NCBI RefSeq assembly: GCF_040807025.1
Contig: NC_090981.1
Location: 44,445,317 to 44,509,316 of the forward strand
Direction of reading: 5' to 3'
DNA from: Struthio camelus
Lineage: Eukaryota > Chordata > Aves > Struthioniformes > Struthionidae
Length of the DNA: 64,000 nucleotides
How positions within the stretch are numbered: position 1 is the first letter of the stretch; every line of letters starts with the position of its first letter. The notes beneath the pieces were generated by a model, which saw only the letters and a program-made list of their open reading frames with translations, had not been told where the DNA came from and searched no databases. The position numbers and the translations under genes are program-made. Shown here one piece after another: positions 25,801-34,467 of the stretch.

Positions 25801-26928
25801 GTTCCCAACCCTTCTCTTCTCTATTTTAAACTATGTCAAAAGCTTGAAATCATCAGATGACTTACGTCTTGATTAGCTTTTCTTCTATGATATGGTCAGG
25901 ATAACTTTCTTCACCTGCAAAGCAAGAATATTACTAAAACACAGAAAATTTTAAAATCCAATTTACAGAATATAAAGGATAAGTAGTTTGATCCCTATAC
26001 TAACAAGGTCTTTCTTATCCCTAGCTCCACACCTCACCATCCCTTTTGCTGTTAGTGGGGCTGCACTGTCAATCAGCTGTACAAGAGAAATAATTAGGCT
26101 TTAAAATATTTCTATTTAGCACTTTTCAGAGATCCCAGATCTGGTTCACAGCATTGCTGTGTATGCAGCTGGCTAGTTCAGTGGAGGAGGAGATACATAA
26201 TGGAAACAGAACAGGAACAAGAATACCTTAATTCAGTATTATTGCCAAACACTTTGTATTGTAAAACCTAAGCCCCAGTTGATCGGATTCCTGAAAACCG
26301 TTATCACACGTAATAGTGTGAATAATATAAAGTTTTGTCAGCATTAGAGGGGTCTAAAGCAAAAATCCAAGATGAGAAAGGGCAGAGAATACTTATGTCA
26401 CAGCTTTGTAAGGGTTCAAACATGTCTATAAGCGCTATCAAGAGCATGCAGTCAGATGCTTAGTCTATGAAAAAAAATTAATATTACAGCAAGCGCTTTT
26501 GATAAATTAAGAAAATATAATTTTAAACATACAAGCATGCGTCACATCACGTTCCTTACTACTGTAACGCACCACGCTGAGGGAAAGCACACTGGGTTTG
26601 CTGCAGGGAGCTAGGGAAAGGGATAGGCTTACTGGCTTGAACTGTGGCGCTACACTCCATGAGCTGCTGCTTCATCTGTTCCCTCAGGCTGCAAGGGAGG
26701 GAAAGCGACGACGGTTAAACCCAGAGCGGCAGCCCAGGAGGGCGGCCCCGGCCCCGGCCCCGCCGTCACCCGGCGGCTCCCCGGCCCGCCCGGGCACCGC
26801 CACCCCGCAGGCCGCCCCCGGCCCCACAGCACCGACCGGAGCAGCGTCAGGACGTCCAGCTTGGCCGTCGGCCCGGCCTCGGCGCCCCCCGCCGCCGCGC
26901 CCGGCGCCCCCCGCTGCGGCGGCTCCAT
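19826..26928 (-). CDS. CENPH: CENPH, centromere protein H
   Basis: Subunit of the constitutive centromere-associated network (CENP-H/I/K/M group), needed for kinetochore assembly on CENP-A chromatin. Nine exons: 26837-26928, 26633-26688, 25866-25914, 25369-25443, 24587-24643, 23224-23287, 22896-22947, 21567-21730 and 19826-19918. They sum to 702 bp, 233 aa (human 247). Recognisable against human: LLRLREQMKQQL, the coiled-coil stretch EDLEREMEEVKVSF, ETMKHIIML, LNDIKRKRL, and the conserved tail VNWAEDPSLK followed by IVLQLEKN. The N-terminus is Ala/Gly/Pro-rich and the rest is mostly coiled coil. ATG 26,928 was chosen for its gccATGG context; an in-frame upstream ATG exists. Intron 4 must use a GC donor (AAAG|gcaggt) to keep the frame, and exon 1 has a weak donor (CCG|gtcggt). 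The gene starts about 0.6 kb downstream of the CCNB1 poly(A) signal. Confidence 0.95.
20205..20233. repeat. AT dinucleotide run followed by poly-T
   Basis: About nine AT units followed by a T run of about 12, in CENPH intron 8. Simple repeat. Confidence 0.9.
25361..25369 (-). other. GC-AG splice donor, CENPH intron 4
   Basis: Exon 4 ends AAAG and the intron begins gcaggt. Only this junction joins in frame to exon 5 (giving LQR then IQLMDAL). The nearby GT four bases further on (CAG|gtgttt) shifts the frame and runs into a stop in exon 5. The site matches the known strong GC-donor context (AG|GCARGT). Confidence 0.85.
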
Positions 26929-27300
26929 GGCCGAGCCTTCAAACGGCCCGCGCGCGCCCATCGGCCAGCGCGGCCGGCGATTGCTTGCGCCTGGGGAGGG
27001 CGGGGCGCCCGAGCCGCCGACGCGCTCGCTGCCACTCCTGGGCCTCTTCCTCCGCATCGGCGTTTCGGCGCTCCGCCGCCCGGCGGCGGGAGGTGCTGGG
27101 CCTGGGCCGGCGGCGTGACGTGACGGCCCGCTGCCGCCATCGCCCCCCGCGGGAGGACCGGCTCCCCGCCCCGCTCTCACCCCGGCGCCTGCAGGAGGCG
27201 CCGGACAGCAGCCCGGCGGCGCTGCGTTCCCAGAGCCGGGGCCAAGCGGGGCAGGGCGGGTTTGTAACCACAGCCCCCGCGGGAGAGCGGGGTTAGTACT
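26690..27300 (-). promoter_or_regulatory. CENPH CpG island and promoter
   Basis: A CpG-dense block covering CENPH exon 1 and upstream. It ends only about 230 bp before the CCNB1 poly(A) signal, so the CENPH promoter lies directly behind the end of CCNB1. It contains the CDE/CHR-type element listed separately. Confidence 0.8.
26938..26953 (-). promoter_or_regulatory. CDE/CHR tandem cell-cycle element of CENPH
   Basis: On the minus strand GCGCGG (26,948-26,953), a 4-base spacer GCCG, then TTTGAA (26,938-26,943), ending 9 bases before the chosen ATG. Spacing and both half-sites equal the classical CDE/CHR arrangement of G2/M genes such as CDK1, bound by the DREAM/MuvB complexes. Its position implies a transcription start very near the ATG. 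Confidence 0.6.
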
Positions 27301-27531
27301 GCCGGGGGCAGGCAGACACAGGTCTCCGCACAGTATTTCACTTAAGTAGCTTGGAGCTGCGCTGGAGCAACTGTCATACTCTGGACTTGACTAACCTAGC
27401 AGCAGCTACCTCGGCCCTAGCAGTTAGCAGAGCACAGCCCTGGGGTAGCAGCAGCTGCAGGGGGAAAACAACTTGACCAGCACAACACGCACAAATAAGC
27501 ACTACAGACAAAGTAAAAGGCAACAAGATGC

Positions 27532-27537
27532 TTTATT
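27532..27537 (-). terminator. CCNB1 poly(A) signal
   Basis: AATAAA on the minus strand 83 bp past the CCNB1 stop codon, the first such signal downstream. It gives a short 3' UTR. Confidence 0.7.
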
Positions 27538-27619
27538 AAAAGCTTAACACACAAATAAGATACATTATGTACACAGTGGCACACAGTGCCAACATCCTGC
27601 CCAGTTGGTGGTGTAGGAG

Positions 27620-30600
27620 TTACGGTGCTTTGGCCAGAGGTTTGGCTAGATTCTGTATGACAGCAGAGTTCAGCTGTGCAATAGTGCTTATCTTGGCATT
27701 TTTGCTGCTGGCATATTTATTCTTGATAGTCTGCAAAGAGATAGTTAGATTAAGTTTAGCCTGCTCATAAATAAACATAAGCCACTCTACTAGCAGGCTT
27801 CAGATAATCTGAGGCTTGGTGGCCAGGCCAAGTGACTTCAGGCACCCAGAACAATTCTGTGTTCTGGTAAGCTTGTGCCGGCTTGTATCACCTTGGCAAG
27901 ATAGAGACCCTTCAGCTGAAGGGAGCAGGTCTGATACAAGTCTGGTATCAGCGGCTCAAGTCACAGAACCACATATTATTGACACGTAACCAAGTCCACT
28001 CCCCGTCTTTACCATGAGAAGCTTACCATGTGCTTAGTAAGGCCCCGATTCACTAGAATTATGTTCTTTGCCATATGTTGCATGACTGGAAGAAGGTCAC
28101 TCTCAGTGTAAGTCATGTAGTGTTGTAGAGTTGGTGTCTGAAAGGAAGGGACATTATTGGACGATACTACTAGGACAATTTGAGTTTGCTGGATTTTATC
28201 TTTTGTTGGGGTTGGACAGCTGCAGTCTCCTTTCTCACAGGAAACTGTTAACTGCCCTACTTCTGTCCCCCCGTTATGGGTCAAGGGGAGACAAGAACGC
28301 ACTTGGCCTAGAGTGGCATTTTATGCTGGTACATGAGTACACCAAGTCCCAAACTAGGAAGTGGTGTCCAACGAGCATGACTTACCCACTCGCCCCCATC
28401 AAGAACTTTCAGAGCCAAACAGGAAGCAGCAGCCGCAGTTTTGGAAGGAGGGAAGTGAACCATTTCATAGTCCACCATGGACAACTCCATCAGGTACTTG
28501 GCCAGAGTGTGTTGTTCCAAGTCCACCTGGAATAAGTCTGAGTTGAGCGTTGTCTCCAAGGCAAAAACATCGTGTCAAGGCTCAGTTGCCTTTGTTTAAA
28601 TAGGCAGGAAGAAATACTTCCTTATTAAACGCTTTTCAAGCTGTAGGCTTGAAGTTTAAGTGGCTTAATCATGGAGCCATTTTGAGTAGTGTTCAGCTGC
28701 TTGTATCTTAGGACTATTCCCTTCAACAGCAGTCTGACAATCCTCTGCTAGTACCAGGCAGGCATTTTCACTCAGGTATGGCTGGATCAGGCTCAAGTGG
28801 GAAAAAGCAGACAAATAAGACCACTTTCTACACGGAAACGGGTTTCAGACTGAACTGTTTGTTCAGTTGCTAAATGGTTATAATACTCAAACCAAAGTTT
28901 TACACAGTGTTAACAAGCTGCAACAGCCAAGCGTTGCATCTTCAGGTTAACGCTGACAGTAACACCACAGCTCTCAGCATTACCTCTGCAATCTTTGAAG
29001 CCCTCCTTAAGAAGTGTAGAGGCAGAGGGCGACCCAGACCAAAGTCCAGGGCTCGCAGGATCTTCATCTCCATCTGGCGGATCTGAGACTTTGTGTAAGT
29101 GTGATCTGTTACAAAGGCAAAATCCCCAATTTCAGGGGGATACATTTCTTCATACTTGCTGGCAATGAACATAGCTGTGACACCAACCAGCTGCAACATC
29201 TTCTTGGACACAGTATTGTCCTGTAGTAGAAAGCAGTAGAGACTTGTGTGAGACTGAATGACTTGGCTCAGCTTTTCAAGGTAGCCAACATAAGGTTCCT
29301 ACTATGCACTGGCATATACAGAGTAACTGTACAGCATTTTATTACCTCTATTAGCCTCTGCAGGGCTGTGGACAGGCTATTGAGATCAAGTCAGGGAGAG
29401 AAATAAATAGCTTTGATATGCCAGGTCAGTGTTTCTAGTTGAGATGGGTATACACTGTGCAGAGTTCAGGACTAAAAAGCTCTTTGCTTGTCAGCTATTT
29501 TTTTTGTTAGGGTCAACACATCCAACCACATGTATGATGTTATCAGTGCTTGTTGTGCTTTAGCTTAGAGGAAAAGCATTCCTTGACACTATACTCACCT
29601 GCAGGAAGCGATCAATGATAGCAACTGTCATGTACATGGTCTCCTGCAGGAGTCTGAACTTCATCTGTACTTGCACAAGCCAGTCTATTAGTATAGCTCG
29701 CATATTCCCAGTGATTTCCTGGCCTGCCAGGTATTTGGGTCTGACAGCTTGTTTTTCCTGTGTGGAAGGAATAGGGTTAGTAGGAGATCCAGCCAGTTAG
29801 AGGCTAGATGTTGCAGAGACTTGAGCTAGGTCATGTTAAGGCAAGGCTTATCAAGGAGCTCAGTACAAGCACACCGCATAAGCCTGGGACACAGAGCGTG
29901 AGGTTTCTGAGTTTGATTATTAGATATTGGCTAGAAAGATCAGGGTACTAGTACTACTAGCCGACTGGTCTAATGACCAGCGTTATCAGGCTGGTCAGTT
30001 TTACTCTGGAATTTTAAGTTAAGAAATTGCTTGTTCTTGCTTCCTAAAATCCTGTAAGGGAAAGTGAATGCCAGTCCCTGTAACGACAGGTTCGCTGTCA
30101 GTGGATCTGCCTGTGACTCTGAATGACTCCTACCAACCTCGAGGTCTCTCAGGTAGTTGTAGATGTCCTTCACGTATTCACTGCAGAGGTTTGGGTCAGT
30201 GCCATCTTCCACATCTACGTCCTTCACTTCCAGCAGGACATCAGAGAAAGCCTGGCACAGCATCTCCTCGGACGGGGCGCACCCGGACGTCTCCATGGGT
30301 GTCGGAGAGGGCGACTCCAGCTACAAGGAGGTTTGGGCTCAGCCGAGGGGAGGCCCCGAGTGAGCGGCCCGGGGCCGCCCCGGGGCATGGCGGGGCTCGG
30401 GCGGTACCTTGGCGGGCTCGGGCTGCGGCTCGGGCTGCGGCGGCGGCTCGGCAGCGGGCTGCGGCGGCTCCTCCTTGGGGGCCGCCCGCAGGGCCCTGCG
30501 CGGCGCCACCTTCTCGGCGGCGGCCGGCGGCTTCTTGATGGCAGCCCGCGGCTGGGGCTCGCCGACGTGGTTGCCGATGTCGCCCAGGGCGGTGCGGGGG

Positions 30601-33600
30601 CGCAGCCCGGCCTTGGCGGCGGCCGCCGGGACCCCGCGCTTGGCGGCGGGCACGCTGCTCTTCGCCGTGGCGTCGGCCGCCGTCCGCGTGTGCTGCGGGG
30701 AGGGGGGGGTGTCACCGCGGCCCCCGGCTGGGGGGGGGCCACGGCTGCACCCCCCCGCCCCCAAAGCGGGGGGGTTCGGGGGGAACCAGGAGGGGGCACG
30801 GCTGCACCCCCCAACCAGCGGGAGGGTTTGGGGGGTTCGGGGGGAACCAGGAGGGGGCACGGCTGCACCCCCCAACCAGCAGGAGGGTTTGGGGGGGTTC
30901 AGGGGGAACCAGGAGGGGGCACGGCTGCACCCCCCAACCAGCGGGAGGGTTTGGGGGGGCGGGGAGGGAACCAGGAGGGGGCACGGCTGCACCCCCCAAC
31001 CAGCGGGAGGGTTTGGGGGGCGGGGAGGGAACCAGGAGGGGGCACGGCTGCACCCCCCAACCAGCGGGAGGGTTTGGGGGGGTTCGGGGGGAACCAGGAG
31101 GGGGCACGGCTGCACCCCCCAACCAGCGGGAGGGTTTGGGGGGGTTCGGGGGGAACCAGGAGGGGGCACGGCTGCACCCCCCAACCAGCGGGAGGGTTTG
31201 GGGGGCGGGGAGGGAACCAGGAGGGGGCACGGCTGCACCCCCCAACCAGCGGGAGGGTTTGGGGGGGCGGGGAGGGAACCAGGAGGGGGCACAGCTGCAC
31301 CCCCCAACCAGCGGGAGGGTTTGGGGGGCGGGGAGGGAACCAGGAGGGGGCACGGCTGCACCCCCCAACCAGCGGGAGGGTTTGGGGGGGTTCGGGGGGA
31401 ACCAGGAGGGGGCACGGCTGCACCCCCCAACCAGCGGGAGGGTTTGGGGGGTTCGGGGGGAACCAGGAGGGGGCACGGCTGCACCCCCCAACCAGCGGGA
31501 GGGTTTGGGGGGTGGGGAGGGAACCAGGAGGGGGCACGGCTGCACCCCCCAACCAGCAGGAGGGTTTGGGGGGGTTCAGGGGGAACCAGGAGGGGGCACG
31601 GCTGCACCCCCCAACCAGCGGGAGGGTTTGGGGGGTTCGGGGGGAACCAGGAGGGGGCACGGCTGCACCCCCCAACCAGCAGGAGGGTTTGGGGGGGTTC
31701 GGGGGGAACCAGGAGGGGGCACGGCTGCACCCCCCAACCAGCGGGAGGGTTTGGGGGGGTTCAGGGGGAACCAGGAGGGGGCACGGCTGCACCCCCCAAC
31801 CAGCGGGAGGGTTTGGGGGGGTTCGGGGGGAACCAGGAGGGGGCACGGCTGCACCCCCCAACCAGCGGGAGGGTTTGGGGGGCGGGGAGGGAACCAGGAG
31901 GGGGCACGGCTGCACCCCCCAACCAGCGGGAGGGTTTGGGGGGGTTCGGGGGGAACCAGGAGGGGGCACGGCTGCACCCCCCAACCAGCGGGAGGGTTTG
32001 GGGGGCGGGGAGGGAACCAGGAGGGGGCACGGCTGCACCCCCCAACCAGCGGGAGGGTTTGGGGGGGTTCGGGGGGAACCAGGAGGGGGCACGGCTGCAC
32101 CCCCCAACCAGCGGGAGGGTTTGGGGGGGCGGGGAGGGAACCAGGAGGGGGCACGGCTGCACCCCCCAACCAGCGGGAGGGTTTGGGGGGGTTCGGGGGG
32201 AACCAGGAGGGGGCACGGCTGCACCCCCCAACCAGCGGGAGGGTTTGGGGGGTTCGGGGGGAACCAGGAGGGGGCACGGCTGCACCCCCCAACCAGCAGG
32301 AGGGTTTGGGGGGGTTCGGGGGGAACCAGGAGGGGGCACGGCTGCACCCCCCAACCAGCGGGAGGGTTTGGGGGGTTCGGGGGGAACCAGGAGGGGGCAC
32401 GGCTGCACCCCCCAACCAGCGGGAGGGTTTGGGGGGGTTTCAGGGGGAACCAGGAGGGGGCACGGCTGCACCCCCCAACCAGCGGGAGGGTTTGGGGGGG
32501 TTCAGGGGGAACCAGGAGGGGGCACGGCTGCACCCCCCAACCAGCGGGAGGGTTTGGGGGGTTCGGGGGGAACCAGGAGGGGGCACGGCTGCACCCCCCA
32601 ACCAGCGGGAGGGTTTGGGGGGGTTTCAGGGGGAACCAGGAGGGGGCACGGCTGCACCCCCCAACCAGCGGGAGGGTTTGGGGGGGTTCAGGGGGAACCA
32701 GGAGGGGGCACGGCTGCACCCCCCAACCAGCGGGAGGGTTTGGGGGGCGGGGAGGGAACCAGGAGGGGGCACAGCTGCACCCCCCAACCAGCGGGAGGGT
32801 TTGGGGGGGCGGGGAGGGAACCAGGAGGGGGCACGGCTGCACCCCCCAACCAGCAGGAGGGTTTGGGGGGGTTCGGAGGGAACCAGGAGGGGGCACAGCT
32901 GCACCCCCCAACCAGCGGGAGGGTTTGGGGGGGTTCGGGGGGAACCAGGAGGGGGCACGGCTGCACCCCCCAACCAGCGGGAGGGTTTGGGGGGCGGGGA
33001 GGGAACCAGGAGGGGGCACGGCTGCACCCCCCAACCAGCGGGAGGGTTTGGGGGGGTTCGGGGGGAACCAGGAGGGGGCACGGCTGCACCCCCCAACCAG
33101 CGGGAGGGTTTGGGGGGCGGGGAGGGAACCAGGAGGGGGCACGGCTGCACCCCCCAACCAGCGGGAGGGTTTGGGGGGGTTCGGGGGGAACCAGGAGGGG
33201 GCACGGCTGCACCCCCCAACCAGCGGGAGGGTTTGGGGGGTTCGGGGGGAACCAGGAGGGGGCACGGCTGCACCCCCCAACCAGCGGGAGGGTTTGGGGG
33301 GTTCGGGGGGAACCAGGAGGGGGCACGGCTGCACCCCCCAACCAGCAGGAGGGTTTGGGGGGTTCGGGGGGAACCAGGAGGGGGCACGGCTGCACCCCCC
33401 AACCAGCGGGAGGGTTTGGGGGGTTCGGGGGGAACCAGGAGGGGGCACGGCTGCACCCCCCAACCAGCGGGAGGGTTTGGGGGGTTCGGGGGGAACCAGG
33501 AGGGGGCACAGCTGCACCCCCCAACCAGCGGGAGGGTTTGGGGGGTTCGGGGGGAACCAGGAGGGGGCACGGCTGCACCCCCCAACCAGCGGGAGGGTTT

Positions 33601-33978
33601 GGGGGGTTCGGGGGGAACCAGGAGGGGGCACGGCTGCACCCCCCAACCAGCGGGAGGGTTTGGGGGGCGGGGAGGGAACCACGACCCCCCACCAAGCGGG
33701 AAAGGGGAGGGAAAAGGGGGGCCGGGAGCGTTGTACGGCTGCACCCCACAAGCGGGAGGGTTTGGGGGGAGGAAGGAGGAGCGACCGGGGGGCCGCATGG
33801 CTGCAGCCCAGCTGCCCCGCGCCGCGGCAGGGCTAGGGGCCGGGGACACCCCGGAGGGCTGCGTGGCCGCCCCCCGCCCCGCCGCGCAGCGGAGCCGGGG
33901 CAGACAGCCCGCTGCCCAGCGGGGGAAGGCCGGGCCGGGCCGGGCCGGCGCACCTACCCGGGTGACCCTGAGCGCCAT
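27620..33978 (-). CDS. CCNB1: CCNB1, G2/mitotic-specific cyclin B1
   Basis: Regulatory partner of CDK1 that drives entry into mitosis and is destroyed by APC/C. Eight exons: 33958-33978 (MALRVTR), 30408-30692, 30138-30320, 29599-29757, 28984-29220, 28386-28526, 28027-28137 and 27620-27730. They sum to 1,248 bp, 415 aa (human 433). Visible: destruction box RTALGDIGN (residues 40-48), a Pro/Glu/Ala-rich linker ending [13 protein letters not shown], the [11 protein letters not shown] phosphorylation region before the cyclin fold, the cyclin-box hallmark [29 protein letters not shown], and the second cyclin fold ending in [13 protein letters not shown]. The residues separate it from cyclin B2. 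Exon 3 has a weak donor (GAG|gttggt). Intron 1 (30,693-33,957) is almost entirely a tandem array. Introns 2-7 are short (88-1,072 bp) and unremarkable. Confidence 0.97.
30715..33775. repeat. G-rich minisatellite array in CCNB1 intron 1, about 47 units of 61-63 bp
   Basis: The anchor AACCAGGAG recurs at 30784, 30845, 30907, 30969, 31030 and so on to 33616, with a last partial match (AACCACGAC) at 33677: 48 positions spaced 61, 62 or 63 bp. A conserved core of about 45 bp (from AACCAGGAGGGGGCAC through GCTGCACCCCCCAACCAGC to GGAGGGTTTGGGG) is followed by a variable junction: TTCGGGGGG, TTCAGGGGG, GCGGGGAGGG, or single GTGGGGAGGG and TTCGGAGGG units. Point variants are G/A in CACGGCTG and in AGCGGGAG. 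The 61-bp form is 29 G, 16 C, 10 A, 6 T (74% GC). Degenerate units flank both ends (about 30,715-30,783 and 33,678-33,775), as expected for an array that grows and homogenises from within. No plus-strand frame has a stop, so open frames of over 1,100 codons appear; they are artefacts. Confidence 0.98.
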
Positions 33979-33988
33979 GGCCGCGGCG

Positions 33989-34018
33989 GGAGCGGAGCGG
34001 AGCGGAGCGGAGCGGAGG
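33989..34018. repeat. GGAGC pentanucleotide run
   Basis: About five GGAGC units 11-40 bp upstream of the CCNB1 ATG, in the likely 5' UTR. Confidence 0.85.
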
Positions 34019-34063
34019 CGAGGGCAGCGCGAGCGGAGGCGAGCCGCGCCGCCCCGCCGCTCG

Positions 34064-34116
34064 TTTAAACCTCGCACTCGGCGCCGCTCATTGGCCGCCC
34101 GCCGCCGCCCCATTGG
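34064..34116 (-). promoter_or_regulatory. Two CCAAT boxes and a CHR-like TTTAAA in the CCNB1 promoter
   Basis: On the minus strand CCAAT lies at 34,112-34,116 and again at 34,090-34,094 (22 bp apart), followed by TTTAAA at 34,064-34,069, 86 bp upstream of the ATG. NF-Y-bound CCAAT pairs with a downstream CHR are the known layout of B-type cyclin promoters; TTTAAA is, as I recall, a reported functional CHR variant. Sites are seen, function is inferred. Confidence 0.55.
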
Positions 34117-34461
34117 CTCCTGCCGAGCCGGCCCGAATGCGTTACCGCGGCGACCGGGACGTAGCCCCCTCCGAGCGTTCGAAAAAGGGGCGGGGCCAGC
34201 GCCGCGTCAGCGCAGGGCGGCGGCCACGTGCCCGCGGCGGCCCGGGTCCCGCTGGGACGCGCTCCGGGAACCCGGTCTGGGCTGCTCGCCCCTGCCACCG
34301 CGGCGGGTCGGTGCGGCCGAGGCCGGGCGCTTGCGGTCAAAGGCAGAACTGCGAAGGCACAAGCGTTTTAAAAGCATTTTCCTACTTACATCCCGATTAA
34401 GTTTTTAATCCAGGGAAGTCACGATGCGCTACATAAAATTAAAACAGCCTTGAAAAATAAA

Positions 34462-34467
34462 TTTATT
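34462..34467 (-). terminator. Candidate distal SLC30A5 poly(A) signal
   Basis: AATAAA on the minus strand, about 3.1 kb past the SLC30A5 stop and about 0.5 kb upstream of the CCNB1 ATG. A nearer AATAAA lies at 35,814-35,819, and ATTAAA forms lie at 37,328-37,333 and 37,116-37,121. Which is used needs transcript data. Confidence 0.35.

Larger units (their letters stand above)
33690..34350 (-). promoter_or_regulatory. CCNB1 CpG island and promoter
   Basis: CpG-dense block around CCNB1 exon 1 and upstream. It includes a GGAGC pentanucleotide run at about 33,989-34,018 in the probable 5' UTR and the CCAAT and CHR-like sites listed separately. It ends about 100 bp before the distal candidate poly(A) site of SLC30A5, so the two genes are nearly contiguous. 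Confidence 0.8.

Noticed and set aside
30715-33775. CRISPR-like regular repeat
   Set aside because: Units are directly tandem with no unique spacers, vary in sequence, and lie in an intron of a vertebrate gene.
30123-34408. Open frames of 1,131-1,237 codons on the plus strand and up to 950 on the minus strand
   Set aside because: They are translations of the 61-63 bp array, which has no plus-strand stop in any frame. The unit is not a multiple of three, so the same motif cycles through all frames. No start context, domain or conservation supports a protein.
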